Positions 53,892 to 63,126 are shown, counted from the stretch's first letter. The stretch is 64,000 nt of DNA from Oceanisphaera avium (GCF_002157875.1 NZ_CP021376.1:558001-622000); one strand, 5' to 3'. The notes: generated from the letters alone by a model not told the origin. Numbers and translations are program-made.

Positions 53892-54000
53892 TGGGTACCT
53901 AATACAAGTGAAAGCTTGAATACTGTAATGAGGGTAACCTTAGGCTGGCAGAGGTACAAATAATGTTAGGGTAAGGCTAGCGCCTTACCCTAAGGCGTCA

Positions 54001-54210
54001 TCAAGCTAACTCAACTTCTTCAGCTTGCGGACCTTTTTTACCTTGCGTGACGATAAAGCTTACCGCTTGACCTTCTTGTAGCGTTTTAAAGCCATCGCCG
54101 TGGATGGATGAAAAATGGACAAAAAGATCCGGCCCCGATGCGCGAGTGATAAACCCAAAGCCTTTTTCTTCGTTGAACCATTTAACTGTGCCTGTTTCTT
54201 TTGTGCTCAT
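54001..54210 (-). CDS. Cold-shock-domain protein (CspA family)
   Basis: A 69-residue nucleic-acid chaperone. RNP1 (KGFGFIT) and RNP2 (DLFVHFSSI) of the cold-shock domain are intact, along with the KWFNEEKG start strand. The start is [12 protein letters not shown] at 54210; an upstream in-frame ATG would add a non-family leader. Relatives melt RNA secondary structure; cold inducibility depends on a 5' UTR that I cannot judge. It diverges from the ectoine operon. Confidence 0.94.
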   Translation of the reverse strand: MSTKETGTVKWFNEEKGFGFITRASGPDLFVHFSSIHGDGFKTLQEGQAVSFIVTQGKKGPQAEEVELA

Positions 54211-54413
54211 AATCTGTGTCCGATACTGTCCATAGAGGTGACAACAGGGTATTGCCACTTACTTGAGAATAGCAGCTCTTTCTAAGGGCGCTAATAATGG
54301 CGATAAGCCCTGTGAGCACAGGGCTGATAGTTAGCATGGCCGTAGTAATTATTTATTAAATTAAGACCAAAATGCATGGCTCCCTAATTAAAAAAAGCGA
54401 ACTTCGCTTGCAT

Positions 54414-54440
54414 TTGACCGATGGTTTGTTAGGTTAATAG
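54414..54440 (+). promoter_or_regulatory. Candidate ectoine operon promoter
   Basis: TTGACC at 54414-54419 could be a -35 box and TAATAG at 54435-54440 a -10 box; the 15-base spacer is short. A small inverted repeat, AAGCGAA/TTCGCTT (about 54395-54409), lies just upstream. A -10 further down (TAAATA) is an alternative. Confidence 0.35.
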
Positions 54441-54485
54441 AGGATTTTTACTTAGCCCACTAACTAAATAAGGTTAGGACTATAA

Positions 54486-55013
54486 ATGATTGCTACTGAC
54501 ACGGACACAGAAACTAAGATTGGCTTGCAACTGATGTTGCGCCACCCAAAATCAACCGACGGTTATCAGATAAACCGCTTAATCGAACGTTGTAAACCTC
54601 TAGATACTAACTCCACTTATTGTAACTTACTGCAATGTTTACACTTTGCTGATACCTGTATTTTGGCAGAAAATCAGCATGATGGCGCACTACTGGGGTT
54701 TATCTCTGCCTACCGCAAACCTGCTGAGCCAAACACCTTGTTTGTCTGGCAAGTAGCCATAGATAAACGCGCACGTGGTGAAGGCTTAGCCCGCACTTTG
54801 CTCACTAACTTATTAGCCTCTGAAGCCTGTGCTGGCGTTACTCATCTTGAAACCACCATTACTGCGGATAATGCCGCTTCATGGGGTTTATTTGAAAGCT
54901 TTGCTCGTAGCCAAGGCACCGACTCAGGCAGTCGTAACCTTCTCTTTGATCAGCATCATCACTTTAACGGTGATAGCGCCAGCGAAATTTTATTTCGCAT
55001 TACCCTTGGCTAA
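54486..55013 (+). CDS. ectA: L-2,4-diaminobutyrate acetyltransferase EctA
   Basis: A GNAT enzyme that N-acetylates diaminobutyrate, the second step of ectoine synthesis. The 175-residue product has LRHPKSTDGYQINRLIERC and the DTNSTYCNLLQCLHFADTC block typical of EctA, the acetyl-CoA loop KRARGEGLARTLL (about 99-111) and HLETTITADNAASW. It is the first gene of ectA-ectB-ectC-ask on the plus strand. ectB follows after 75 bases. Confidence 0.95.
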   Translation: MIATDTDTETKIGLQLMLRHPKSTDGYQINRLIERCKPLDTNSTYCNLLQCLHFADTCILAENQHDGALLGFISAYRKPAEPNTLFVWQVAIDKRARGEGLARTLLTNLLASEACAGVTHLETTITADNAASWGLFESFARSQGTDSGSRNLLFDQHHHFNGDSASEILFRITLG

Positions 55014-55088
55014 TCGTCACCACGATTATTCTCGCTGATCGCTTAATGATTTAATTTTTGATTTGCACTCAGACTTTAAGGAGTCCTT

Positions 55089-56363
55089 GTGAGTAATATA
55101 TTTGATGTAATGGAATCAACGGTACAAACCTACGCTCGCTCTTTTCCGGTGACCTTTAATGAAGCCCGCGGCGTCCATTTATTTGATAATACCGGTAAGC
55201 GCTATTTAGACTTTTTAGCCGGTGCCGGTACCTTAAACTACGGCCATAACCACCCCGAGCTTAAAGCAGCACTGATTGAGTATATTCAAAATGATGGTAT
55301 CGCCCATGGTTTGGATATGCACACCACGGCCAAAGCGGCTTTTTTAACTAGTCTGCAGCAGATCATCCTAAAGCCTCGTGGTATGGATCATGTCGCCCAG
55401 TTTACTGGCCCAACCGGGACTAACGCCGTAGAAGCGGCGATGAAGTTGGCGCGTAAAGTGACGGGTCGTAATAATATTGTCGCCTTTACTAATGGCTTTC
55501 ACGGCGTGAGCTTAGGTGCTCTCGCTGCCACCGGTAACCAGCACCACAGAGGTGGCGCCGGGACTTCGATGGCTGATGTGAGCCGCCTCCCTTATGATGG
55601 TTACCCAGGAGCGGGTGAAGATAGCCTGTTATTATTTGAAACCATGCTTAACGATAACTCCAGCGGTCTTGATAAGCCGGCGGCAGTATTGTTTGAAGTG
55701 GTACAAGGCGAGGGTGGTTTAAACGCTTCTTCCTTTAAGTGGTTACAGCGTTTAGAGAAAATCTGTCGCGCCCACGATATCTTAATGATTGCCGATGATA
55801 TTCAAGCAGGCTGTGGCCGTACCGGTACCTTCTTTAGCTTTGAACCAGCCGGTATTAAGCCTGACATTATTACCTTGTCTAAGTCACTAAGTGGCATGGG
55901 GTTACCCTTTGCGTTAGTACTGCTGCGTCCTGATCTGGACCAATGGGAGCCGGGTGAGCATAACGGTACTTTCCGTGGTAATAACCACGCATTCGTTACC
56001 GCACGTAAAGCGCTGGAGCTGTTTTGGAAAGATGACACCTTTGGTGCCGATATTCGTAAAAAAGGCGAAATCTTAACGCAACGCATGCAAGGCATTGTAG
56101 ATCGCTTCCCTAAACTGTATGAAAAAGTGAAAGGGCGTGGTTTGATGCAAGGTATTGCCTGTCATGAAGGTGAGATGGCAAGCATTATCACTAAAAAATG
56201 CTTTGAGCGCGGCTTAGTCATTGAGACCGCTGGCCCAGACGGTGAAGTCGTGAAGTGCTTATGCCCACTGATCATCACTGAAGAGCAGCTAAACCAAGGT
56301 TTAGACTGGTTAGAAGAAGCGTCAGCTGAAGCTGATGCAGAGCGTATGCGTAAAGCCTCATAA
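55089..56363 (+). CDS. ectB: Diaminobutyrate-2-oxoglutarate aminotransferase EctB
   Basis: A PLP-dependent class III aminotransferase making L-2,4-diaminobutyrate from aspartate semialdehyde, the first dedicated ectoine step. The 424-residue product has the family start YARSFPVTFNEARG, GAGTLNYGHNHP, TGPTGTNAVEAAMKLARKVT, the cofactor-binding IADDIQAGCGRTG, and the PLP Lys in TLSKSLSGMG at about 265. It starts with GTG at 55089 behind AAGGAG. A terminator-like hairpin lies just after the stop, before ectC. Confidence 0.96.
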   Translation: MSNIFDVMESTVQTYARSFPVTFNEARGVHLFDNTGKRYLDFLAGAGTLNYGHNHPELKAALIEYIQNDGIAHGLDMHTTAKAAFLTSLQQIILKPRGMDHVAQFTGPTGTNAVEAAMKLARKVTGRNNIVAFTNGFHGVSLGALAATGNQHHRGGAGTSMADVSRLPYDGYPGAGEDSLLLFETMLNDNSSGLDKPAAVLFEVVQGEGGLNASSFKWLQRLEKICRAHDILMIADDIQAGCGRTGTFFSFEPAGIKPDIITLSKSLSGMGLPFALVLLRPDLDQWEPGEHNGTFRGNNHAFVTARKALELFWKDDTFGADIRKKGEILTQRMQGIVDRFPKLYEKVKGRGLMQGIACHEGEMASIITKKCFERGLVIETAGPDGEVVKCLCPLIITEEQLNQGLDWLEEASAEADAERMRKAS

Positions 56364-56373
56364 AGTAGCATTG

Positions 56374-56403
56374 CTGCCAGCCTCGTTGCTGGCAGTTTTA
56401 TTT
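56374..56403 (+). terminator. Terminator-like hairpin inside the ect operon (ectB-ectC)
   Basis: CTGCCAGC (56374-56381) pairs perfectly with GCTGGCAG (56388-56395), then TTTTATTT follows. It has the form of an intrinsic terminator but lies 50 bases before ectC, so it would attenuate rather than end the operon, unless ectC has its own promoter. Confidence 0.75.
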
Positions 56404-56452
56404 CATTGCTAAGGCGAGTCCTTAGCGCACAGTCACAAATTAAGGAAATCCC

Positions 56453-56848
56453 ATGATAGTACGTACCTTAGCCGAATGTGAGCAAAGTGAACGCCGTGTT
56501 AAGTCTGAGACTGGCACTTGGGAAAGTACGCGCATGTTGTTAAAAGATGACAATATGGGCTTTTCATTTCATATCACCACTATTTATGCCAATACCGAAA
56601 CTCATATTCATTATCAGAACCACTTGGAGTCTGTGTATTGCATGAGCGGCGATGGTGAAATTGAAGACTTGGCTGATGGCAAAATTTATCCCATTAAGCC
56701 GGGCACTTTGTATATTTTAGACAAACACGACAACCACTTATTACGTGGTGGCAGTGAAGATATGAAGTTAGCCTGTGTCTTTAATCCGCCGCTAAGCGGT
56801 AAAGAAGTACATGATGCCGATGGCGTTTATGCTTTGGATAGCGAATAA
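56453..56848 (+). CDS. ectC: Ectoine synthase EctC
   Basis: Cyclises N-gamma-acetyldiaminobutyrate to ectoine. The 131-residue cupin-fold protein has [40 protein letters not shown] with the metal-binding and substrate-contacting residues, [11 protein letters not shown], and [12 protein letters not shown]. These match the family closely. RBS AAGGAAAT precedes the ATG. No ectD (ectoine hydroxylase) lies downstream, so hydroxyectoine is not predicted from this locus. Confidence 0.96.
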   Translation: MIVRTLAECEQSERRVKSETGTWESTRMLLKDDNMGFSFHITTIYANTETHIHYQNHLESVYCMSGDGEIEDLADGKIYPIKPGTLYILDKHDNHLLRGGSEDMKLACVFNPPLSGKEVHDADGVYALDSE

Positions 56849-56860
56849 GTCTCATGCTGC

Positions 56861-56935
56861 AAGCGGGAGTCCGCTCCCGCTTACGAGCATTTTCACTGGG
56901 CAGGTTCAGGTATGCTTCCAGGCCCAATGAAAATG
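56861..56935. repeat. Two tandem hairpins between ectC and ask
   Basis: First, AAGCGGGAG (56861-56869) pairs perfectly with CTCCCGCTT (56874-56882) around a TCCG tetraloop. Second, CATTTTCACTGGGC (56888-56901) pairs with GCCCAATGAAAATG (56922-56935), with one mismatch in 14. Neither is followed by a strong T run. They may be mRNA-stabilising, processing or attenuating structures in the operon. Confidence 0.75.
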
Positions 56936-56977
56936 TGCGACTACAGCTAAGATCTGTTTTTAAAAAAAGGAATAGAT

Positions 56978-58414
56978 GTGTCACACACAGTAGAAAAAAT
57001 TGGCGGTACTTCGATGAGCGAGTACCAAGCCGTGCGCGATAATATTATTTTGCACAATCGCACTCCCGAGCAGTATTACCAGCGCCTGTTGGTGGTGTCT
57101 GCCTTTGGTGGCGTCACCGATGGTTTATTAGAATGTAAGCGCACCGGTGCGCCTGGCGTCTATGCGACCTATGCCGATGCAGAAGATGACAGTGCGTGGG
57201 AGCAAGCCCTCGATAATGTGCTTAATCGCATGGCGCAAATTAATGAAGATATGTTTGGCTTAAGCCCAGAGCGAGCGTTAGCCGACTCATTTTTACAAGA
57301 ACGCATTGCCGGTATCCGGGAATGTTTGCATCACTTGCGCCAAGTTTGCGCCTTTGGTCAGTTTCAATTAGCTGAACAGCTACAAACCATTCGTGAGTTA
57401 TTAGCAGCCATGGGTGAAGCGCACAGTGCCCATAATATGGTGCTTTATTTACGCCAAAGTGGGGTAAATGCCGTATTAATGGACTTAACGGGATGGCGCA
57501 GTGATGAAGCGCTGCCGCTCGATGAGGTGCTAACTCAAACTCTAGCGCGCTATGATCTTAGTAGTCAGTTACCCGTCGTCACCGGCTATGCCCATTGTAA
57601 AGAAGGCTTAATGAGTCGCTTTGATCGCGGCTACAGTGAAATGACGTTTAGTCGCTTAGCTGTGCTCAGTAAGGCCCGTGAAGCCATTATTCATAAAGAG
57701 TTCCATTTAAGCAGTGCTGATCCTCGCTTAGCCGGTGAAGACCAAGTGATCCCCATTGGCCGTACCAACTATGATGTGACCGATCAGTTGTCTAACTTAG
57801 GAATGGAAGCCATTCACCCGCAAGCGGCTAAAGGCCTGCGCCAAAAAGATATTCCACTGCGGGTGCGCAATACTTTTGAGCCGGATCATGAAGGCACCTT
57901 GATTACCACCGATTACCGTAGCCCGTCTCCTTGTGTGGAGATGGTCGCAGGGCGGCGTAATATCTTTGCCGTTGAGTTATTTGACCAAGATATGGTGGGG
58001 CGGGTTTCTCATTACGCAGAGTGCTTTACCGATGAATTGGATAGCATGCGCTTAAACTTAGTGTCTAAAGACATGAATGCTAATACGCTGACTTACTATA
58101 TTTCCGGTAACCGTAAAACCGTGCGCACGTTAGTGGCGGCGTTACAGCGTCGTTTTGAAAACGCCGATATTAACACTCATAAAGTTTCTGTAGTCTCGGC
58201 GGTAGGCAGTGATATGAGCATTCCTGGTTTATTAGCGCGCTCAGTTGCCGCCCTTAATAAAGCCGGCGTACCCGTGCGAGCCGTTCACCAATCGCTGCGT
58301 GCGGTTGAGATGCAGTTTATCGTTGATGATGAATACTACGAGCAGTCAGTGGTGTCGCTACATGATGAACTGGTGCAAACGGATGCAGAAACTGTGGCGT
58401 TAGCCGTGGCATGA
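56978..58414 (+). CDS. ask: Ectoine-specific aspartokinase (Ask_Ect)
   Basis: Phosphorylates aspartate to supply aspartyl phosphate for ectoine. The 478-residue protein has the kinase N-terminus VEKIGGTSMSEY, VVSAFGGVTDGLLE, GYAHCKEGLMSRFDRGYSEM and two C-terminal ACT domains (about 320-465). It clusters with ectABC, as in many marine gammaproteobacteria, where the dedicated copy is thought to escape amino-acid feedback. The start is GTG at 56978 after AAAGGAAT. A clear terminator follows, closing the operon. Confidence 0.94.
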   Translation: MSHTVEKIGGTSMSEYQAVRDNIILHNRTPEQYYQRLLVVSAFGGVTDGLLECKRTGAPGVYATYADAEDDSAWEQALDNVLNRMAQINEDMFGLSPERALADSFLQERIAGIRECLHHLRQVCAFGQFQLAEQLQTIRELLAAMGEAHSAHNMVLYLRQSGVNAVLMDLTGWRSDEALPLDEVLTQTLARYDLSSQLPVVTGYAHCKEGLMSRFDRGYSEMTFSRLAVLSKAREAIIHKEFHLSSADPRLAGEDQVIPIGRTNYDVTDQLSNLGMEAIHPQAAKGLRQKDIPLRVRNTFEPDHEGTLITTDYRSPSPCVEMVAGRRNIFAVELFDQDMVGRVSHYAECFTDELDSMRLNLVSKDMNANTLTYYISGNRKTVRTLVAALQRRFENADINTHKVSVVSAVGSDMSIPGLLARSVAALNKAGVPVRAVHQSLRAVEMQFIVDDEYYEQSVVSLHDELVQTDAETVALAVA

Positions 58415-58453
58415 AATGAATCGCCATAAGCTTGCTAGTTTTTAGCGAACGTT

Positions 58454-58484
58454 AAACACCGCCTTAGCAGGCGGTGTTTTTGTT
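58454..58484 (+). terminator. Terminator of the ectoine operon
   Basis: AAACACCGCC (58454-58463) pairs with GGCGGTGTTT (58470-58479), followed by further T. Confidence 0.9.
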
Positions 58485-58546
58485 TGACTTCCCTGAAGGC
58501 GTGATTTTTGGCACACTGCGCCATTAATTGATAAAGGGGATTGGTG

Positions 58547-58828
58547 ATGGCAAAGCGAGCCTGTGCCTTACATATTTTAGTGAACACTGAAGCTGAATGT
58601 TTGGCCTTAAAAGAACAATTACGAAAAGGCGCTGACTTTCATAAGCTAGCTAAAAAGCACTCTACTTGCCCCTCCGGTAAACGAGGCGGAGACTTAGGGG
58701 AATTTAATAAAGGCGATATGGTGGGCTCGGTAGATAAAGCGGTATTTTCAGGCCCTGAGTTGGCTATTCAAGGGCCGGTGAAAAGTCGCTTTGGTTATCA
58801 TCTAATTAAAGTCTTGTATCGCACTTAA
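58547..58828 (+). CDS. ppiC: PpiC, parvulin-type peptidyl-prolyl isomerase
   Basis: A single-domain cytoplasmic parvulin of 93 residues, the same length as E. coli PpiC. Conserved stretches are [42 protein letters not shown], and [12 protein letters not shown] with the active-site His residues. The ATG at 58547 matches the family start; a GTG six bases earlier is less likely. It lies 132 bases after ask, beyond that terminator, so it is not part of the ect operon. Confidence 0.94.
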   Translation: MAKRACALHILVNTEAECLALKEQLRKGADFHKLAKKHSTCPSGKRGGDLGEFNKGDMVGSVDKAVFSGPELAIQGPVKSRFGYHLIKVLYRT

Positions 58829-58898
58829 GTGATATAACCGACCTTTTAAGGAGTTGCGCGCAACTTGTTCGGTCATTCTTACCTGTCAAGGAGTGCGC

Positions 58899-60521
58899 AT
58901 GTTTCTTGAACATATCCAAATTCGTAACTTCTTAGGTTTAAACCAGTTGTCGCTTACGCTTAATCAAAGCACCGCTTTAATGGGCGAGAACGCCTGGGGA
59001 AAAACTAGCCTCTTTCGTGCTCTGTTTCGACTCATGGGTCAAGGCGGCTGTTGTTATCAATTTTTGGATGATGACTTTTATCGTCATGAGTCTGATGACT
59101 CGATCAATGACTTATCCATCACGCTGACTTATCGTGAGCATCGCCCTGGAATTAGTGAGCATTCTTCGCGATTAGCGCGCCTTGCGCCGGCGTGGGTAAA
59201 ACACAAAGATGGCTTTCATCGTATTCACTATCGCGCCAGTGCTAAGCGCAAGGGTGAAAAAGTCCATAGTTATCACGGCTTTCTAAATGGCGCGGGCGCT
59301 GAGTTAATCGTTGATAATAGCGCGTTATTAGTGCACCAACTCATTGAAATGAATCCGGTGTTTCGCCTTCGAGATTCACGCGGTATTCCCCAAGACTTAC
59401 CGATAGTGAGTTTAAGTGGCGATTATGATCTGTTATTAACGCAATTGAGTGAGCAGCTGGCGGCGTCGGATGAGCTGAGTCAACAAGATATAAAAGCCGG
59501 TCTGGATGCGGTGCGCCAATTACTTGAGCACTATTTTACGCCACAAGGGGCCACTAGCCGCGCCCCACGCCGCGCCCGTGATATTGCGATGCACCCAGTG
59601 ACCTTAAGCCAGTTAGGACGCTTTAATAACTGGCAGCCTAAAGGAGAAGAAAGCGGCTTGTCGCTGGCATTATCCGCCATAGCGCACACTATTTTACAAG
59701 CGCGCGGCGGTCGTCCTATTGAGATTGGCGCGCGTCCTTTATTATTAATTGAAGATCCAGAGAGTCGCTTGCACCCGACGGTGCTCGCAGCGACCTGGGG
59801 GATATTGGATCGCTTTCCGGGGCAAAAACTCGTTACCACTAATTCAGGTGACTTACTGTCGGCGTTTCCACTGCATCATTTGCGCCGCTTAGTGCGCTAT
59901 AAAGAGCAAACTAAAAGCTTTCAAATCGGTAATGAAAAATATAACGGCGAAGATATGCGCCGTATCGCTTTTCATGTGCGCATTAACCGTCCCATGTCTT
60001 TATTTGCGCGCTATTGGTTATTAGTAGAGGGCGAAACGGAGATATGGTTACTGAATGAACTGGCGCGAATTTGTGGCTATGTGCTACCTGCGGAGGGCAT
60101 TCGCATTATTGAATTTGCCCAATGTGGCTATAGCCCCTTGCTTAAAGTAGCCAGAGATTTTGGTATTGGTTGGCATTTATTAACTGATGGTGATGAAGCC
60201 GGGCAAAAGTATGCGCAAGGTGTGCGCAATCAATTACGCAATGAGCGTGAGGAAGACCGCCTCACCGTGTTGCCAAACGTTGATATTGAACATTATTTAT
60301 ATGCGAATGGCTTAGAGCCTATTTTTCGCCAAGAAGCACAAATTTATGACAGACACACGCCCGTGAGTCGCATTATTGAACGTGCCTTGAGTCGGCGTAG
60401 TAAGCCGGGCATGGCCTTAGCAGTGGTTGAGGCTATTGAGTTGCAGGGCAGTCATAAAGTGCCGTTAGAAATTCGTCGTATGTTTGCACGTATGATAGCG
60501 AATGCACGTCGTCAACGTTAA
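58899..60521 (+). CDS. ybjD: OLD-family ATP-dependent endonuclease (YbjD-like)
   Basis: A 540-residue protein with an ABC/AAA-type ATPase domain and a C-terminal Toprim domain, the class of E. coli YbjD and P2 Old. Walker A is GENAWGKTS at about 29-37; the ABC signature/Walker B region is near LLLIEDPESRLHP (about 283-295); Toprim motifs are LLVEGETEIWLL (about 372) and LTDGDEAGQ (about 428). The start at 58899 has AAGGAG upstream and matches the YbjD start; an earlier in-frame ATG adds 15 residues. YbjD-like genes are often core genes, while some OLD relatives act in phage defence. A membrane protein gene follows after 22 bases. Confidence 0.88.
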   Translation: MFLEHIQIRNFLGLNQLSLTLNQSTALMGENAWGKTSLFRALFRLMGQGGCCYQFLDDDFYRHESDDSINDLSITLTYREHRPGISEHSSRLARLAPAWVKHKDGFHRIHYRASAKRKGEKVHSYHGFLNGAGAELIVDNSALLVHQLIEMNPVFRLRDSRGIPQDLPIVSLSGDYDLLLTQLSEQLAASDELSQQDIKAGLDAVRQLLEHYFTPQGATSRAPRRARDIAMHPVTLSQLGRFNNWQPKGEESGLSLALSAIAHTILQARGGRPIEIGARPLLLIEDPESRLHPTVLAATWGILDRFPGQKLVTTNSGDLLSAFPLHHLRRLVRYKEQTKSFQIGNEKYNGEDMRRIAFHVRINRPMSLFARYWLLVEGETEIWLLNELARICGYVLPAEGIRIIEFAQCGYSPLLKVARDFGIGWHLLTDGDEAGQKYAQGVRNQLRNEREEDRLTVLPNVDIEHYLYANGLEPIFRQEAQIYDRHTPVSRIIERALSRRSKPGMALAVVEAIELQGSHKVPLEIRRMFARMIANARRQR

Positions 60522-60543
60522 CTGAGTTATTTTTGGAGATGTC

Positions 60544-61260
60544 ATGACAGACTTACTCGCTGGGCGCTTATTTGCGCCACTCGCGCTTTCGGCCATTGGC
60601 GCGTTGGCGTTATTAGTATTGGTATTAATGAAAGGTGACTTATGCCCCGGTCAACGTCGGCGGATTAGTGATGGTCTAGTATCGGTGTGGGCGGTATTGG
60701 GCTTAAGTTTAATGCTCGGCGTAGAAGCTAAGGTGCCGTCGCTGATGCTGGGCTGGGGCGCGCTTACTTTAATAATGGGGTTGGCCGTATTAGTTTATCA
60801 AGCCCGCCTAGCAGGAAAACGCAGCCTCAGTATCACTTGGCAGTGGCCTGCCAGCTTAATGGCTGCCGGCTTAGCGGTGTGGATTATGTTTCGCGTGGGG
60901 CCGGCTGGGCTTTTTATGTTAGGCGCTGGGGGTTGTGTATTTGGCCATTTAATCATGGTACGCGCCAAGCACCGACTACAAGCATTTAATGTGTTACTGC
61001 CCCTGGTGGGTGTGGGCTTTAGCCTGCTCTTTACCTTGGTATTAGTAGTACAAGCTAGTATTCAAGCCGATGCGTTAGTGATTGAGTCATTAGTGTGGCC
61101 CTTTGGTCAGCTCTGTGGCTTAGTGTTAGCGGGAGCCTTAGTGTGGTTATGGCCGGTATTTAGAAAAGAAGCGACCTCGCCTCCTGTGCTGGCGGTTGCT
61201 ACCTTGTTAATTTTAGGCGCACTTACCTTGGGGCAAAGCATTATTTGGCAGTTAGCCTAA
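60544..61260 (+). CDS. Hypothetical polytopic membrane protein
   Basis: A 238-residue protein with about eight predicted transmembrane helices and few charged residues between them. I do not recognise the family. A Cys-Pro-Gly-Gln-Arg loop (GDLCPGQRRR) lies after the first helix, and positive charges (RRR, RLAGKR, RAKHR) suggest inside loops there. It starts 22 bases after the ybjD-like gene, so the two are probably cotranscribed, but I cannot tell whether they work together. The upstream sequence TTTTTGGAGATGTC provides a good RBS. Confidence 0.7.
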   Translation: MTDLLAGRLFAPLALSAIGALALLVLVLMKGDLCPGQRRRISDGLVSVWAVLGLSLMLGVEAKVPSLMLGWGALTLIMGLAVLVYQARLAGKRSLSITWQWPASLMAAGLAVWIMFRVGPAGLFMLGAGGCVFGHLIMVRAKHRLQAFNVLLPLVGVGFSLLFTLVLVVQASIQADALVIESLVWPFGQLCGLVLAGALVWLWPVFRKEATSPPVLAVATLLILGALTLGQSIIWQLA

Positions 61261-61373
61261 TGGGGTTGGTAACATTAATTAAACAGCAAAAAAACTCATC
61301 CTGATAAACAATTTCTCTCGTTGAGCTTGAGCCGTAAGGCTCCTAGAATGCGCGCCTCAAATCCGGAGGCGTC

Positions 61374-62510
61374 ATGCGATTAATTCCCCTTTATCTACAC
61401 CTTATCTTGCTTACTTTAGGTAATGCGTTTTTGCTAACCTTAGTGGCGGTGTATTTAAGTGCACAGGGAACGCCGGCGGCACAAATTGGCTTAGTGGGCT
61501 CCGCTTTTTACTTAGGCATGCTGGGCGCGAGCTTTTTTGCCGATCATTTTATTCAACGCTTAGGGCATATTCGCGCGCTGGTGTGCTGTTGTTTAGTGCT
61601 AGGTGTGGCCGCTTGGGCGCTCACTTGGACTAATTTATTACCGGTGTGGCTGTTACTGCGCATGTTAGCTGGCATGGCTGCGGCCATTGGCTTTGTGGCA
61701 GTAGAAAGCTGGGTGTTGGGAGCATCTCCCCTTAATAAGCGCTCTTTTGCGATGGCGCGTTATATGTTGATTTATTATTTCAGCTACGGCATTAGCCAGC
61801 TATTTATCGACTGGGTCCCAACTCTGGGCGCAACGGGTTTTATGGTGGCTACCGGTTTATGTTTTTTGTCCATGCTCCCGCTGTATTGGGCAAAGCAGCC
61901 AGACTTACACACTCAAAGTGCTACTGAGATGGCGGTGATGCCTACGGCGCGCGCCGATCGTACCTTAGGGCTAGTAGGGTGCTTAGTGGCAGGCATGCTA
62001 CTGGGAACCTTGTCTTCTTTAATGCCGATTCAGCTTGAGCAGTTGGCGTTAGGAGAGGAAGTGGGTTTATATATGGCTTGGCTTATTTTATGTGGCATGG
62101 CTTTTCAGTTACCTAATGGCGTCTTGGCCGATACCTTCGGTAAACGCATTATGATGGTCGTACAAACGGCCATGGTAGCAGTGGGCTGTGTAATATTGTG
62201 GGAATATGACAGTAAAAGTGCTCAGTTAATTGCCTTTGCCTTATTAGGTGGCGGGGGGTTTACTTTATATCCCACCACTATGTCTTATGCCTGCGGAAAA
62301 ATGCAGGGGCGAGCCTTAGTTAAAATGGCACAAAAGCTTATGTTCACTTATAGCATTGGCTCGCTCACCGGCCCCATGATCGCCGGCATTATGTTAGAGC
62401 GCCAGCAAGGTGGCTTGTTTTTATTTGTGATGTTGCTAGTGAGTGGCTGGGCAGTGGGATTACTCATGATGCGCTTGCTCGCCGATAAGCCAGTGGGCAC
62501 CACTATTTAA
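61374..62510 (+). CDS. MFS transporter, YcaD-like
   Basis: A 378-residue protein with 12 predicted helices. The start LIPLYLHLILLTLGNAFLLT, then GMLGASFFADHFIQRLGHIR (a motif A variant), MLAGMAAAIGFVAVESWVL and the late GGGGFTLYPTTMSYACGKM match the YcaD branch of the MFS. YcaD has no established substrate. It is separated by 113 bases from the preceding membrane protein gene, with an RBS (GGAGG) before the ATG. Confidence 0.85.
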   Translation: MRLIPLYLHLILLTLGNAFLLTLVAVYLSAQGTPAAQIGLVGSAFYLGMLGASFFADHFIQRLGHIRALVCCCLVLGVAAWALTWTNLLPVWLLLRMLAGMAAAIGFVAVESWVLGASPLNKRSFAMARYMLIYYFSYGISQLFIDWVPTLGATGFMVATGLCFLSMLPLYWAKQPDLHTQSATEMAVMPTARADRTLGLVGCLVAGMLLGTLSSLMPIQLEQLALGEEVGLYMAWLILCGMAFQLPNGVLADTFGKRIMMVVQTAMVAVGCVILWEYDSKSAQLIAFALLGGGGFTLYPTTMSYACGKMQGRALVKMAQKLMFTYSIGSLTGPMIAGIMLERQQGGLFLFVMLLVSGWAVGLLMMRLLADKPVGTTI

Positions 62511-62635
62511 TTTATTACTCTTTTATTGTGATTTTTATGAATGAACACCGCGCTTAGCTGTGTTCATTTTTGTTTGTGCGCTATATGTTAGGTAATATGA
62601 TCGGTCCTTTCACCTTTGCCTTCTTGGAGGCCAGT

Positions 62636-63109
62636 ATGAAATATAAAGCTTACTCAGCAGTGGCATTAGCAGGCGCGCTCGCATTGGCTGGCTGTGCCAA
62701 CCCCGATGTGTATTCAGGCGATGTGTACGGCAGTCGCGCCGCTAAACAAGCGCAAAGTGTGACCTATGCGACCGTTACTTCTGTGCGCCCCGTACTTATT
62801 CAAGCCGGTGATGAAAATCCTAACTTAATTGGTACTGTGGGCGGCGGTGCAGTAGGGGGTATTTTAGGTCACCAAGTGGGTGGCGGAACCGGACAAGCCC
62901 TTGCCACCGCAGTAGGTGCGATTGCCGGCTCTATGGTGGGCTCGCGTGCCGAAGATAAATTAAGCCAAGTAAAAGCTTATGAAATTGAAGTGAGAACTGA
63001 TAGCGGTGAAAATTTAATCGTAGTACAAAAAGCGGATCGGACTTGGCAGCCCGGACAACGCGTACGCTTAGTGGGTTCAGGAAGTAATCTTAGCGTTGCC
63101 CCTTATTAA
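62636..63109 (+). CDS. SlyB-like outer-membrane lipoprotein (glycine zipper 2TM)
   Basis: A 157-residue lipoprotein. The signal peptide ends in a lipobox LALAGC with Cys at 20; Asn follows at +2, compatible with outer-membrane sorting. The middle region (about 83-117) is the glycine zipper: GTVGGGAVGGILGHQVGGGT and then AVGAIAGSMVGSRAEDK. The C-terminus (YEIEVRTDSGENLIVVQK, QPGQRVRLV) is the SlyB/YcfJ-type beta domain. The start at 62636 has GGAGG upstream; a longer in-frame reading adds 22 non-signal residues. A strong terminator follows. Confidence 0.9.
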   Translation: MKYKAYSAVALAGALALAGCANPDVYSGDVYGSRAAKQAQSVTYATVTSVRPVLIQAGDENPNLIGTVGGGAVGGILGHQVGGGTGQALATAVGAIAGSMVGSRAEDKLSQVKAYEIEVRTDSGENLIVVQKADRTWQPGQRVRLVGSGSNLSVAPY

Positions 63110-63126
63110 TAGGCTTATCACTTAAC

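Noticed and set aside
58899..60521. Retron, Gabija or other multi-gene defence system
   Set aside because: The OLD-type gene lacks a UvrD-like helicase (GajB) or reverse transcriptase neighbour; it matches the core YbjD class better.
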